From positions 7,687,459 to 7,751,458 of the forward strand of contig NC_064039.1 of the NCBI RefSeq assembly GCF_932526225.1: DNA of 64,000 nucleotides. The letters run 5' to 3'. The translations under genes were made by a program, and so were the position numbers. The DNA is from Nematostella vectensis (Eukaryota; Cnidaria; Anthozoa; Actiniaria; Edwardsiidae). Positions 12,300 to 25,589 of this stretch are shown here, one piece after another. Numbering within the stretch: the first letter of the stretch is position 1; every line of letters starts with the position of its first letter. The notes beneath the pieces were generated by a model, which was not told where the DNA came from, did no database searches, and was given only the letters and a program-made list of their open reading frames with translations.

Positions 12300-12717
12300 G
12301 TTACGCCATCCGGTCGACTTAATTGACATGTGAAGTGAAGATTTTGGACATGTGAAGTGAAGTTTTTAATAAAAAAAAACATGTTTAGAAAACAGAATCC
12401 AGGTGGAGTGAAGATAGTGATACTGTTGTAGAACACCTGACATGAAAATTGAGATCTTTGTTGATTATGGACAACCAGGGTTATTCTATTCTTCCAAGTA
12501 GACCCATTATTTGATTAAGACTTCTTGAAACGTTTACATCTCTTGACACTTCGCCTTCAAATGGTTACATCGGATGTTAGTTCACTCTGAGCAATGTCAA
12601 CAAAATAAGCCTAAAGTTTAATTGAAAGTGACTATATTACCCTGTACTGGTTGAGTGCATACTGAACTCCTTTTGCGTACTCTCTCAGTCACACGTAAAC
12701 ACTTGTTGTACTGCGTC

Positions 12718-15700
12718 ATGTCAGCAAAGATAATCTTTCTTCTCCTCGGAAGCTTGTGTTGTTTGGCACAAGGACAATCAGACGCAGATCGTAAGTTTCA
12801 CCATACGCGCTTAGTCATCGCATCCGATTGCGGGAAAAAAAATGATCATGTGTGGGCGGATCTTTTTACCCTTAATCTTCTTCCTTGTATTAACTGCATA
12901 ATTTGTGAAAAAAGTCCAAAGACTTGACAATATCATCTCATGTTTGGCCTCTTTATGCTCTCGCGAATGGTGACAACAAAAATTCAGATTGAAAACTTTG
13001 GCGGATTAATTTTTTCGAATATAGTTTTCTTTGTATAATTGTTCAATGATTAACTGACATTCTTATCTTTATTTAAAAAATGTGCTACTGCTTGTTTGAA
13101 AAAAGTACGAAGCAGTGTTTGACCAGAAAAGTGATAGTATCAACGCTGTTTTTCTAGCGAAGTGAATAAGTATCTTAACGGTATAATACGGAGATGTCAA
13201 TCCGAATCCTTCTGCAAGCAAAAGTGTCCGTTAGCGGAAGAGTTGAAAGTAGTTCTACTTTAACAGCTTAATAACATCAGCTGCTTTTCATTTAGTTTCA
13301 AATGATGAGTCATACTGGTACCTGTGTAAGTTTGTGTGCTTTGCGGTGCTTTGGTGAGCGGTAAAAAAAGAATTACATAATATTACTTGTGATACTTCCT
13401 GCCGGAATAATAATAATTTTAGTGGTTTATTTTAAAAAGGGTTAATATGTTTTCTTTTAGGGAAAAATGGCAATAGTTAATACAACAATGCTGTCCGCTG
13501 TGGTTGTTCATCAAGAACTTAGATGGGTGCTTAATGCTATTTCATTTGCTTCTTTTATGCTGTAACCTGGTAACAATTCTATACAATTAAATCTAAAGAA
13601 TTCTATCAGTTTCCTTTTTAGAGAAAAACTACAATTCTAAACAAAACCGGTTTTGGCGCCATAAAATAATCCGTACCTATCGTTAGGCGACTATTTTCTT
13701 CTTATGAGTATCGCTGGAAGCAACCCCCCAAATTTCGGTTTTATTAATACTTTACCATGTATTCACCATATCAAGGGAAAGCCCATAATGTAGGCAACGG
13801 GTAGCAAAAACCCATGCGCTAATCGGATGCGCAACTTATAGCGCACCAGCGCATTAAAGAAACTAAAGGGTCATCAAATTGGCATAGTAACAGCGTGAAA
13901 AAGAAACAATTTTCAGGAAAAGATAAGTGAATTGACAGAGTTACCAGAAAATATTCATCAACAATATTAATTTTGACAAAGTAATTAAGGTTAAACACCA
14001 AGTGGGAGGGTTTTCTGTCATGCTGTCAGACGTTTAGCCTTGTTTTGCTTATCAGATTTTTCACTGATGGCCTCAAAACGAAAACACTATCCTATGGGAT
14101 AATATCTAATCAACATCTGAAATCGATAATCAGATGTTTTAGTATATAAATGTTTAGATGTTGGCAGATTAACTTGCAGTGCGAATTGCTCAAATTTACC
14201 TTAAAGCTTTCACTTGCACTTATAGTTCGAACCAGGAAAATGATAGCTAGGGGTGGGTGTGAAGTATCGATAGGGGTGAAGTATCATCAAATATCATAAT
14301 ATAGCTAACCCTATTCTCCTCCTCCTTTAGCAAAGTCTTACTCAAAGAACCACATGCTTTCACCAAAGCATTACTGCTAGGAAAACTTCGAGCAAATATA
14401 TTGATTTTCTTCACTGCGCACCCTAGATTTCGACTTGGGGCAAGTCTTGCAAACACAGGGCAGGGCACAATGCAAAAAAAAAAAAGCGAATTTGTTTTTT
14501 CAGCCTGGAAGAAGATAAGCCTGTGGCCGGTTTGTTTCGAGGGCAGGAACGATCGCTATGGGTTCTTCAACTATCTTGGGGGTGTCCCAAGACTTGTGGC
14601 AGGGATAAAGCTCGTCCACAAATCAGGAACGATCAGGTAGATTAGAAACCTCGCACTTTTTTTGTGGCGACAGCTTTGAAAGACAGTCTACATACCGCGC
14701 GGTTAACCCAAACTTCCATTCTTAGCAAAGAAATCGGTCATTGTTTTTACTGTAGTTCCTGATTCTACAGAGATAGAGGCGAGGTTGTGAATGTTAAAGA
14801 AGCTGATTACGATGGTTAAAATTTTGTAAAATTTTCTCCACAATTGACGGCTTAACGAATACAGCTTTTACAGCGTTCTAAAAAAGTGTAGTGTGCTACG
14901 AAATTTAGTAAAAATCGATTGCAGTCGCGATTCAATTTCGTGCATCTAGTGCAAACGGGACCTAACGTCACAGTCTTTCCCAGGTGTAAGACGGATGTGT
15001 CGAAAAACAGCAAATGGGGCTGCTATCGCCACTCGGAGTTCAAGGATTACCGTCTGAACGTGGTGGTAACCGATAGCAACAACAACGTCATCTTCCCAAG
15101 ACCAGAGTACATCAAGCACACCTCTGGACTGTGGTACTGGTTGCCAGGTAAACAAGGGCATGGCTAGAATGGAGGGCGCACAGGGTAGGGGCAGGGGCTC
15201 ATAAGTAGCGGCAATCATCTGTACTATATAATTGTCACGGCGTTTCCGAGGATCAGGCTATTTTTAGACGCACGCGCACGAATGGGCCAATCAGTTGACG
15301 TCGTTGACATTGACGTCGGTCGAGCGCGCGAGTGACGTGAGGCTGCACGCGCAAATGGCAGTTAGGAAGAATATTTTTTATTCATCATCTGTCGGTTTTG
15401 TTCGTTTACCAAAAGAATTGCAAGCTAGAATTCAAAGTCGTAGGTAGGATTGAATTCATATTAAAGAAAAGAGGGGAGGGGAGGGGAGGGGAGGGGAGGG
15501 GAGGGGAGGGGAGGGGAGGGGAGGGGAGGGGAGGGGAGGGGAGGGGAGGGGAGGGGAGGGGAGGGGAGGGGAGGGGAGCATAATATAGCCAACCCCCTTC
15601 TCCTCCTTCTTTAGAAAAGTCTTACTCAAAGAAATATTTTTTCTCAGCGAAACCTGGTACCAACATGCCTAGCTTTAGCATCCACATTTTCTATGTTCCA

Positions 15701-15904
15701 GTTTTTCTATGGTGATGGCTTTTCGCGTTTTCAGGTGTGGATGAGAATCACTCCAACGAGCTTGTGTTCACAGACTTTGCGCACCCTTTCTACCTCCCCC
15801 ACAGTACTGAGTTGCGCGTATGGTACGGGGAAGATCTCAAGAATTGGAACGAGAGGGATAATCAAGGAAAAGTGTGTGTCGATGTATTTGCGCACTATAT
15901 GTGA
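12718..15904 (+). CDS. Secreted protein of unknown family (146 aa, 3 exons)
   Basis: Hand-built exons 12718-12790, 14950-15147 and 15735-15904; both introns are phase 1 and the frame closes (441 nt including stop). Exon 1 encodes a signal peptide (MSAKIIFLLLGSLCCLAQG) and ends at GATC|GTAAGT. Exon 2 starts after TGCATCTAG and ends CCAG|GTAAAC. Exon 3 starts after GTTTTCAG and ends at TGA. Mature landmarks: QTGPNVTVFPRC, YRLNVVVTD, GLWYWLPG, VFTDFAHPFYLP, LRVWYGEDL, and a C-terminal GKVCVDVFAHYM. It is probably a small extracellular beta-rich domain with three cysteines. I do not recognise the family and assign no function. AATAAA follows 20 bases after the stop. Intron 2 holds a dispersed repeat and a GGGGA microsatellite. 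The exon-2 acceptor is chosen because it alone keeps phase; GCAG at 14,921-14,924 is the alternative but breaks it. Confidence 0.72.
14295..14349 (+). repeat. 55-bp direct repeat, copy 1 (left of exon 2)
   Basis: CATAATATAGCTAACCC, a pyrimidine tract ending CCTTTAG, then AAAGTCTTACTCAAAGAA. It closely matches 15,579-15,633. The two copies flank exon 2 of the secreted-protein gene. The pyrimidine tract plus TTTAG resembles a 3' splice site. Confidence 0.8.
15183..15470 (+). mobile_element. Dispersed inverted-repeat element, truncated copy
   Basis: Matches 37,040-37,300 on the same strand over about 280 bases: GGGGCTCATAAGTAG, TGTCACxGCGTTTCC, AGGATCAGG, TATTTTTAGACGC, GGAAGAATATT, then AATTCAAAGTCGTAGGTAG. 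In the 37-kb copy the right end is an inverted version of the TGTCAC end. Here that right half is missing, and the sequence runs straight into the GGGGA microsatellite. Lies inside intron 2 of the secreted-protein gene. Confidence 0.75.
15471..15577 (+). repeat. (GGGGA)n microsatellite
   Basis: About 21 perfect pentamers with G-quadruplex-forming composition, inside intron 2 of the secreted-protein gene, at the breakpoint of the truncated dispersed element. Confidence 0.97.
15579..15633 (+). repeat. 55-bp direct repeat, copy 2 (right of exon 2)
   Basis: Partner of 14,295-14,349 (CATAATATAGCCAACCC, then a TTCTTTAG-ending pyrimidine tract, then AAAGTCTTACTCAAAGAA), with a handful of differences. 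It lies between the GGGGA tract and exon 3 of the secreted-protein gene. Confidence 0.8.
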
Positions 15905-15923
15905 TAAACCACGTCTATGCGAA

Positions 15924-15929
15924 AATAAA
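15924..15929 (+). promoter_or_regulatory. Candidate poly(A) signal of the secreted-protein gene
   Basis: AATAAA 20 bases after the TGA, about 130 bases before the minisatellite begins. Motif-based inference. Confidence 0.5.
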
Positions 15930-18900
15930 ACAATAAGGGAATATAAATATACCGTCGTGTATGCCAGTGGTGTAGCCAGTTTAAGAGTCCATGATTACGG
16001 CAAAAAATCACTTTGGATTGCTAGTATATATTTGACTCATTCTCCATTTTTTTAAATTCACCCTATCAACAACTCGTCTACCCCATCTATTAACCCCTCG
16101 TCCATCCCCTCTATTATCCCCTCGTCAACCCCATTTACTAACCCCTCGTCTACCCCATCTATTAACCCCTCGTCTACCCTCTCTATTATCCCCTCGTCTA
16201 CCCCCTCTATTAACCCCTCGTCTACCCCCTCTATGAAACCCTCGTCTACCCCCTCTATTAGCCCCTGGTCTATCCCCTCTATTAACCCTTCGTCTACCCC
16301 CTCTATTAACTCCTTGTCTACCCCCTCTATTAACCCCTCGTCTACCCCCTCTATTAACCCCACGTCTACCCCCTCTATTAACCCCTCGTCTACCCCCTCT
16401 ATTATCCCCTCGTCTACCCCCTATATTAACCCCTCGTCTATCCCCTCTATTAACCCCTCGTTTACCCCCTCTATTAACCCCTCGTCTACCCCCCTCTATT
16501 AACCCCTCGTCTATCCCCTCTATTAACACTCGTCTACCACCTCTATTAACCCCTCGTCTACCCCCCTCTATTAACCCCTCGTCTACCCCCCTCTATTAAC
16601 CCCTCGTCTATCCCCTCTATTAACCCTCGTCTATCCCCTCTATTATCCCCTAGTCTACCCCTCTATTAACCCTCGTCTACCTCATCTATTAACCCCTCGT
16701 CTACCTCCTCTATTAACCCCTCGTCTACCGCTCTATTAACCCCTCTTCTACCCCCCTCTATTAACCCCTCGTCTGCCCCCTCTATTAACCCCTCGTCTAC
16801 CCCCTCTATTAACCCCTCGTCTACCCCTCTATTAACCCCTCGTCTATCCCCTCTATTAACCCCTCGTCTACCCCCTCTATTAACCCCTCGTCTATCCCCT
16901 CTATTAACCCCTCGTCTACCCCCTCTATTAACCCCTCGTCTACCCTTAACCCTCGTCTACCTCATCTATTAACCCCTAGTCTACCTCCTCTATTAACCCC
17001 TGGTCTACCCCCTCTATTAACCCATCGTCTACCCCCCTATATTAACCCCTCGTCTACCCCCTCTATTAACCCCTCGTCTACCCCCTCTATTAACCCCTCG
17101 TCTACCCCCCTCTATTAACCCCTCGTCTACCCCCCTCTATTAACCCCTCGTCTACCCCCCTCTATTAACCCCTCGTCTATCCCCTCTATTAACCCCTCGT
17201 CTACCTCCTCTATTAACCCCTCGTCTATCCCCTCTATTAACCCCTCGTCTACCCCCTCTATTAACCCCTCGTCTATCCCCTCTATTAACCCCTCGTCTAC
17301 CCCCTCTATTAACCCCTCGTCTACCCTTAACCCTCGTCTACCTCATCTATTAACCCCTAGTCTACCTCCTCTATTAACCCCTGGTCTACCCCCTCTATTA
17401 ACCCATCGTCTACCCCCCTATATTAACCTCTCGTCTACCCCCTCTATTAACCCCTCGTCTAACCCCCTCTATTAACCCCTCGTCTACCTCCTCTATTAAC
17501 CCCTCGTCTACCGCTCTATTAACCCCTCTTCTACCCCCCTCTATTAACCCCTCGTCTGCCCCCTCTATTAACCCCTCGTCTACCCCCTCTATTAACCCCT
17601 CGTCTACCCCCTCTATTAACCCCTCGTCTATCCCCTCTATTAACCTCTCGTCTACCCCCTCTATTAACCCCTCGTCTATCCCCTCTATTAACCCCTCGTC
17701 TACCCCCTCTATTAACCCCTCGTCTACCCTTAACCCTCGTCTACCTCATCTATTAACCCCTAGTCTACCCCCTCTATTAACCCCTCGTCTACCCCCTCTA
17801 TTAACCCCTCGTCTACCCCCCTCTATTAACCCCTCGTCTACCCCCCTCTATTAACCCCTCGTCTACCCCCCTCTATTAACCCCTCGTCTATCCCCTCTAT
17901 TAACCCCTCGTCTACCCCCTCTATTAACCCCTCGTCTATCCCCTCTATTAACCCCTCGTCTACCCCCTCTATTAACCCCTCGTCTATCCCCTCTATTAAC
18001 CCCTCGTCTACCCCCTCTATTAACCCCTCGTCTACCCTTAACCCTCGTCTACCTCATCTATTAACCCCTAGTCTACCTCCTCTATTAACCCCTGGTCTAC
18101 CCCCTCTATTAACCCATCGTCTACCCCCCTATATTAACCTCTCGTCTACCCCCTCTATTAACCCCTCGTCTAACCCCCTCTATTAACCCCTCGTCTATCC
18201 CCTCTATTATCCCCTCGTCTACCCCCTCTATTAACCCTCGTCTACCTCATCTATTAACCCCTCGTCTACCTCCTCTATTAACCCCTCGTCTACCCCTTCT
18301 ATTAACCCCTCGTCTACCCCCCTCTATTAACCCCTCGTCTATCCCCTCTATTAACCCTCATCTACCACCTCTATTAAACCCTCGTCTATCCCCTCTATTA
18401 TCCCCTCGTCTACCCCCTCTATTAACCCTCGTCTACCTCATCTATTAACCCCTCGTCTACCCCCTCTATTAATCCCTCGTCTACCCCCTCTATTAACCCC
18501 TCGTCTACACCCTCTATTAACCCTTCGTCTACCCCCTCTATTAACCCCACGTCTATCCCCTCTATTAACCCCTCGTCTACCACCTCTATTAACCCCTCGT
18601 CTACCCCCTCTATTAACCCCTCGTCTACCCCCCTCTATTAACCCCTCGTCTACCCTCCTCTATTAACCCCTCGTCTATCCCCTCTATTAACTCCTTCTCT
18701 ACCCCCTCTATTAACCCCTCGTCTACCCCCTCTATTAACCCCACGTCTACCCCCTCTATTAACCCCTCGTCTACCCCCTCTATTATCCCCTCGTCTACCC
18801 CCTATATTAACCCCTCGTCTATCCCCTCTATTAACCCCTCGTTTACCCCCTCTATTAACCCCTCGTCTACCCCCCTCTATTAACCCCTCGTCTATCCCCT

Positions 18901-21900
18901 CTATTAACACTCGTCTACCACCTCTATTAACCCCTCGTCTACCCCCCTCTATTAACCCCTCGTCTACCCCCCTCTATTAACCCCTCGTCTATCCCCTCTA
19001 TTAACCCCTCGTCTACCCCCCTCTATTAACCCCTCGTCTATCCCCTCTATTAACCCCTCGTCTACCCCCTCTATTAACCCCTCGTCTATCCCCTCTATTA
19101 ACCCCTCGTCTACCCCCTCTATTAACCCCTCGTCTATCCCCTCTATTAACCCCTCGTCTACCCCCTCTATTAACCCCTCGTCTACCCTTAACCCTCGTCT
19201 ACCTCATCTATTAACCCCTAGTCTACCTCCTCTATTAACCCCTGGTCTACCCCCTCTATTAACCCATCGTCTACCCCCCTATATTAACCTCTCGTCTACC
19301 CCCTCTATTAACCCCTCGTCTAACCCCCTCTATTAACCCCTCGTCTATCCCCTCTATTATCCCCTCGTCTACCCCCTCTATTAACCCTCGTCTACCCCAT
19401 CTATTAACCCCTCGTCTACCTCCTCTATTATCCCCTCGTCTACCCCCTCTATTAACCCCTCTTCTACCCCCCTCTATTAACCCCTCGTCTGCCCCCTCTA
19501 TTAATCCCTCGTCTACCCCCTCTATTAACCCTCGTCTGCCTCATCTATTAACCCCTCGTCTACCCCCTCTATTAACCCTCGTCTGCCTTATCTATTAACC
19601 CCTCGTCTACCTCCTCTATTAACCCCTGGTCTACCCCCTCTATTAACCCATCGTCTACCCCCCTATATTAACCCCTCGTCTACCCCCTCTATTAACCCCT
19701 CGTCTACCCCCTCTATTAACCCCTCGTCTACCCCCCTCTATTAACCCCTCGTCCACCCCCCTCTATTAACCCCTCGTCTATCCCCTCTATTAACCCTCAT
19801 CTACCACCTCTATTAAACCCTCGTCTATCCCCTCTATTATCCCCTCGTCTACCCCCTCTATTAACCCTCGTCTACCTCATCTATTAACCCCTCGTCTACC
19901 TACTCTATTAACCCCTCGTCTACCCCCTCTATTAACCCCTCTTCTACCCCCCTCTATTAACCCCTCGTCTGCCCCCTCTATTAACCCTCATCTACCACCC
20001 CTATTAAACCCTCGTCTATCCCCTCTATTATCCCCTCGTCTACCCCCTCTATTAATCCTCGTCTACCTCATCTATTAACCCCTCGTCTACCTCCTCTATT
20101 AACCCCTCGTCTACCCCCTCTACTAACCCCTCTTCTACCCCCCTCTATTAACCCCTCGTCTATCCCCTCTATTAACCCCTCGTCTACCCCCTCTATTAAC
20201 CCCTCGTCTACCCAATCTATTAACCCCTCGTCTACCCCCTCTATTAACCCCTCGTCCACCCCCTCTAGTAACCCCTTGTCTACCCCCTCTATTAACCCCT
20301 CGTTTACCCCCTCTATTAGCCCCGCGCTCTATCCCCTATTTACCTATCGTCTATCCCCTCTATTTACCCATCGTCTATCCCCTCTATTATCCCCTCGTCT
20401 ACCCCCTCTATTTACCCTCGTCTACCCCATCTATTAACCCCTCGTCTACCTCCTCTATTAACCCCTGGTCTACCCCCTCTATTAACCCATCGTCTACCCC
20501 CTATATTAACCCCTCGTCTACCCCCTCTATTAACCCTTCGTCTACCCCCTCTATTAACCCCTCGTCTACCCCCCCCCCCTCTATTAACCCCTCGTCTACC
20601 CCCCTCTTTTAACCCCTCGTCTATCCCCTCTATTAACCCTCGTCTACACCCTCTATTAAACCCTCGTCTACCCCCTCTATTATCCCCTCGTCTACCCCCT
20701 CTATTAACCCTCGTCTACCTCATCTATTAACCCCTCGTATACCTCCTCTATTAACCCCTCGTCTACACCCTCTATTAACCCCTCTTCTACCCCCTCTATT
20801 AACCCCTCGTCTACCCCCTCTATTAACCCCTCGTCTACCCCCTCTATTAACCCCTCGTCTACCCCCCCTCTATTAACCCCTCGTCTACCCCCCTCTATTA
20901 ACCCCTCGTCTATCCCCTCTATTAACCCCTCGTTTACCCCCCCTCTATTAACCCCTCGTCTACCCCCTCTATTAACCCTCGTCTACACCCTCTATTAAAC
21001 CCTCGTCTATCCCCTCTATTATCCCCTCGTCTACCTCCTCTATTAACCCTCGTCTACCTCATCTATTAACCCCTAGTCTACCTACTCTATTAACCCCTCG
21101 TCTACCCCCTCTATTAACCCCTCTTCTACCCCCCTCTATTAACCCCTCGTCTGCCCCCTCTATTAACCCCTCGTCTACCCCCTCTATTAACCCCTCGTCT
21201 ACCCAATCTATTAACCCCTCGTCTACCCCCTCTTTTAACCCCTCGTCCACCCCCTCTATTAACCCCTTGTCTACCCCCATTATTAACCCCTCGTTTACCC
21301 CCTCTATTAGCCCCGCGCTCTATCCCCTCTATTTACTCATCGTCTATCCCCTCTATTTACCCATCGTCTACCCCCTCTATTGACCCCTCGTCTACCCCCC
21401 TCTTTAAACCCCTCGTCAACCCGCTCTATTAACCCCTCGTCTACCCCCCTCTATTAACCCCTCGTCTACCCCCTTTATTAACCCTCGTCTAACCCCTCTA
21501 TTAACCCCTCGTCTACCCCCCTATATTAACCCCTCGTCTACCCCCTCTATTAACCCCTCGTCTACCCCCCTCTATTAACCCCCCGTCTACCCCCCTCTAT
21601 TAACTCCTCGTCTACCCCTTCTATTAACCCCTCGTCTACTCCCCTATATTAACCCCTCGTCTACCCCCTCTATTAACCCCTCGTCTACCCCCCTCTATTA
21701 ACCCCTCTTCTACCCCCCTCTATTAACCCCTCGTCTGCCCCCTATATTAACCCCTCGTCTACCCCCTCTATGAACCCCTCGTCTACCCCCTCTATTAACC
21801 CCTCGTCTACCCCCTCTATTAACCCCTCGTCTACCCCCTCTATTAACCCCTCTTCTATCCCCTCTATTAATCCCTCGTCTACCGCCTCTATTAACCCCTC

Positions 21901-23290
21901 GTCTACCCAATTTATTAACCCCTCGTCTACCCCCTCTATTAACCCCTCGTCCACCCCCTCTATTAACCCCTTGTCTACCCCCTCTATTAACCCCTCGTTT
22001 ACCCCCTCTATTAGCCCCGCGCTCTATCCCCTCTATTTACCCATCGTCTATCCCCTCTATTTACCCATCGTCTACCCCCTCTATTAACCCCTCGTCTACC
22101 CCCCTCTTTAAACCCCTCGTCAACCCGCTCTATTAACCCCTCGTCTACCCCCTCTATTAACCCCTCGTCTACCCCCCTCTATTAACCCCTCGTCTACCCC
22201 CTTTATTAACCCTCGTCTAACCCCTCTATTAACCCCTCGTCTACCCCCCTCTATTAACTCCTCGTCTACCCCTTCTATTAACCCCTCGTCTACCCCCCTA
22301 TATTAAACCCTCGTCTACACCCTCTATTAACCCCTCGTCTACCCCCTCTATTAACCCCTCGTCTACCCCCCTCTATTAACCCCTAATCTACCCCCCTCTA
22401 TTAACCCCTCGTCTACCCCCCTCTATTAACCCCTCGTCTACCCCCTCTATTAACCCCTCGTCTACCCCTTCTATTTACCCCTCGTCTATCCACTCTATAA
22501 ACCCCTCGTCTACTCCCCTCTATTAACCCCTCGTCTACCCCCTCTATTAACCCCTCGTCTACCCCCTCTATTAACCCCTCGTCTACCCCCTCTATTAACC
22601 CTTCGTCTACCCCCTCTATTAACCCCTCGTCTACCCGCTCAATCAACCCCTCGTCTACCCCCCTCTATTAACCCCTCGTCTACCCCCTCTATTAACCCCT
22701 CGTCTACCCCCCTCTATTAACCCCTCGTCTACCCCCTCTATTAACCCCTCTTCTACACCCCTCTATTAACCCCTCGTCTACCCACTCTATTAACCCTCGT
22801 CTAACCCCTCTATTAACCCCTTGTCTACCCCCTCTATTAACCCTCGTCTACCTCATCTATTATCCCCTCTTCTACCCCCTCTATTATCCCCTCTTCTACC
22901 CCCTCTATTAACCCCTCGTCTACCCCCTCTATTAACCCCTCGTCTACCCCCCTCTATTAACCCTTCGTCTACCCCCTCTTTTAGTCCCACGTCTATCCCC
23001 TCTATTAACCCCTCGTCTACCCCCTCTATTAACCCCTCGCCTACCCCCTCTATTAACCCCTCGTCTACCCCCTCTATTAACCCCTCGTCTACCCCCCTCT
23101 ATTAACCCCTCGTCTACCCCCTCTGTTAACCCCTCGTCTACCCCCTCTATTAACCCCTCGTCTATCCTCTCTATAAACCCCTCGTCTACCCCCCTCTATT
23201 AACCCCTCGTCTACCCCCTCTATTAACCCCTCGTCTACCCCCTCTATTAACGCCTCGTCTATCACCTCTATAAACCCCTCGTCTACCTCT

Positions 23291-23856
23291 AGTGGGACTA
23301 GCCGGGATCAGACGAAGACGAAGTTGGTGTTTTCAAGCTTTAACCGTATTTGCCCGAAGGACAGCGCACAATACTATAATATAAATTTTGCTACAGGGCT
23401 AGACTTGCTGTATTTATACGCTGGACCTGACAGCAATCCGGGTCAGTACGCAGCTCTTACAAGCTGCAATTTGATTGGGCAAATGAACAATATCCGCACC
23501 TTGACACAAAGAACGGGAAGAATAGAGACAAAAGAACTCCTTTGTAGAACAAAGATAATAGGAGACAAAGCAGCTGCGTATTTACTCAGCAATCCATGTG
23601 GTGGTCCCACAGTGGTGGTCACACAATCCAAGAGGGAACGGGGAGAATTGGGTACGTTTAGCAAAATGAACCAATCATGAGAAAGAGTAAAGGCGTGGGA
23701 AATCACAGGATTGGTCTCTTGTTCAAGCATATTTACAAAATAATCAAAGAAGTCAAGGTAACTCTAAAATAAAACTAATTTAACTTTACATGCACATGAA
23801 TACAAAAAAATTCTCAATATACAAGTGAGAATAAACATTTTCGATGTCAAAACATC
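23291..23856 (+). other. Non-satellite insert, copy 1
   Basis: About 565 bases of unique sequence break the array. It starts at GTGGGACTAGCCGGG after a normal unit and ends at TTTTCGATGTCAAAACAT, where units resume. No target duplication or terminal repeat is visible. It contains an open frame of 118 codons (about 23,327-23,680) with no domain I recognise; the segment LLYLYAGPDSNPG faintly resembles the NPG-containing start of some LINE proteins, but the match is too weak to call. Origin unknown. Confidence 0.7.
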
Positions 23857-25589
23857 TATTAACCCCTAGTCTACACCCTTTATTAACCCCTCGTCTACCC
23901 CCTCTATTAACACATCGTTTACCCCCTCTATTAACCCCTTGTCTACCCCCTCTATTAACCCCTCGTTTACCCCCTCTATTAGCCCCGCGCTCTATCCCCT
24001 CTATTTACCCATCGTCTATCCCCTCTATTTACCCATCGTCTACCCCCTCTATTAACCCCTCGTCTACCCCCCTCTTTAAACCCCTCGTCAACCCGCTCTA
24101 TTAACCCCTCGTCTACCCCCCTCTATTAACCCCTCGTCTACCCCCCTCTATTAACCCCTCGTCTACCCCCTTTATTAACCCTCGTCTAACCCCTCTATTA
24201 ACCCCTCGTCTACCCCCCTCTATTAACTCCTCGTCTACCCCTTCTATTAACCCCTCGTCTACCCCCCTATATTAAACCCTCGTCTACCCCCTCTATTAAC
24301 CCCTCGTTTACCCCCTCTATTAGCCCCGCGCTCTATCCCCTCTATTTACCCATCGTCTATCCCCTCTATTTACCCATCGTCTACCCCCTCTATTAACCCC
24401 TCGTCTACCCCCCTCTTTAAACCCCTCGTCAACCCGCTCTATTAACCCCTTGTCTACCCCCTCTATTAACCCCTCGTCTACCCCCCTCTATTAACCCCTC
24501 GTCTACCCCCTTTATTAACCCTCGTCTAACCTCTCTATTAACCCCTCGTCTACCCCCCTCTATTAACTCCTCGTCTACCCCTTCTATTAACCCCTCGTCT
24601 ACCCCCCTATATTAAACCCTCGTCTACACCCTCTATTAACCCCTCGTCTACCCCCTCTATTAACCCCTCGTCTACCCCCCTCTATTAACCCCTAGTCTAC
24701 CCCCCTCTATTAACCCCTCGTCTACCCCCCTCTATTAACCCCTCGTCTACCCCCTCTATTAACCCCTCGTCTACCCCCTCTATTTACCCCTCGTCTATCC
24801 ACTCTATAAACCCCTCGTCTACTCCCCTCTATTAACCCCTCGTCTACCCCCTCTATTAACCCCTCGTCTACCCCCTCTATTAACCCCTCGTCTACCCCCT
24901 CTATTAACCCTTCGTCTACCCCCTCTATTAACCCCTCGTCTACCCGCTCAATCAACCCCTCGTCTACCCCCCTCTATTAACCCCTCGTCTACCCCCTCTA
25001 TTAACCCCTCGTCTACCCCCCTCTATTAACCCCTCGTCTACCCCCTCTATTAACCCCTCTTCTACACCCCTCTATTAACCCCTCGTCTACCCACTCTATT
25101 AACCCTCGTCTAACCCCTCTATTAACCCCTTGTCTACCCCCTCTATTAACCCTCGTCTACCTCATCTATTATCCCCTCTTCTACCCCCTCTATTATCCCC
25201 TCTTCTACCCCCTCTATTAACCCCTCGTCTACCCCCTCTATTAACCCCTCGTCTACCCCCCTCTATTAACCCTTCGTCTACCCCCCTCTATTAACTCCTC
25301 GTCTACCCCTTCTATTAACCCCTCGTCTACCCCCCTATATTAAACCCTCGTCTACCCCCTCTATTAACCCCTCGTCTACCCCCTCTATTAACCCCTCGTC
25401 TACCCCCCTCTATTAACCCCTCGTCTACCCCCTCTGTTAACCCCTCGTCTACCCCCTCTATTAACCCCTCGTCTATCCTCTCTATAAACCCCTCGTCTAC
25501 CCCCCTCTATTAACCCCTCTATTAACCCCTCGTCTACCCCCTCTATTAACGCCTCGTCTATCACCTCTATAAACCCCTCGTCTACCTCT

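Noticed and set aside
14222-14236. GTTCGAAC-type sequence resembling a tRNA B box
   Set aside because: No matching A box, acceptor stem or anticodon arm can be drawn at the right distance on either strand.
23327-23680. 118-codon frame as a possible 2A-like or LINE-derived protein
   Set aside because: NPG occurs, but the rest of the 2A consensus does not fit and no other retroelement motif is present; kept only as an unexplained insert.
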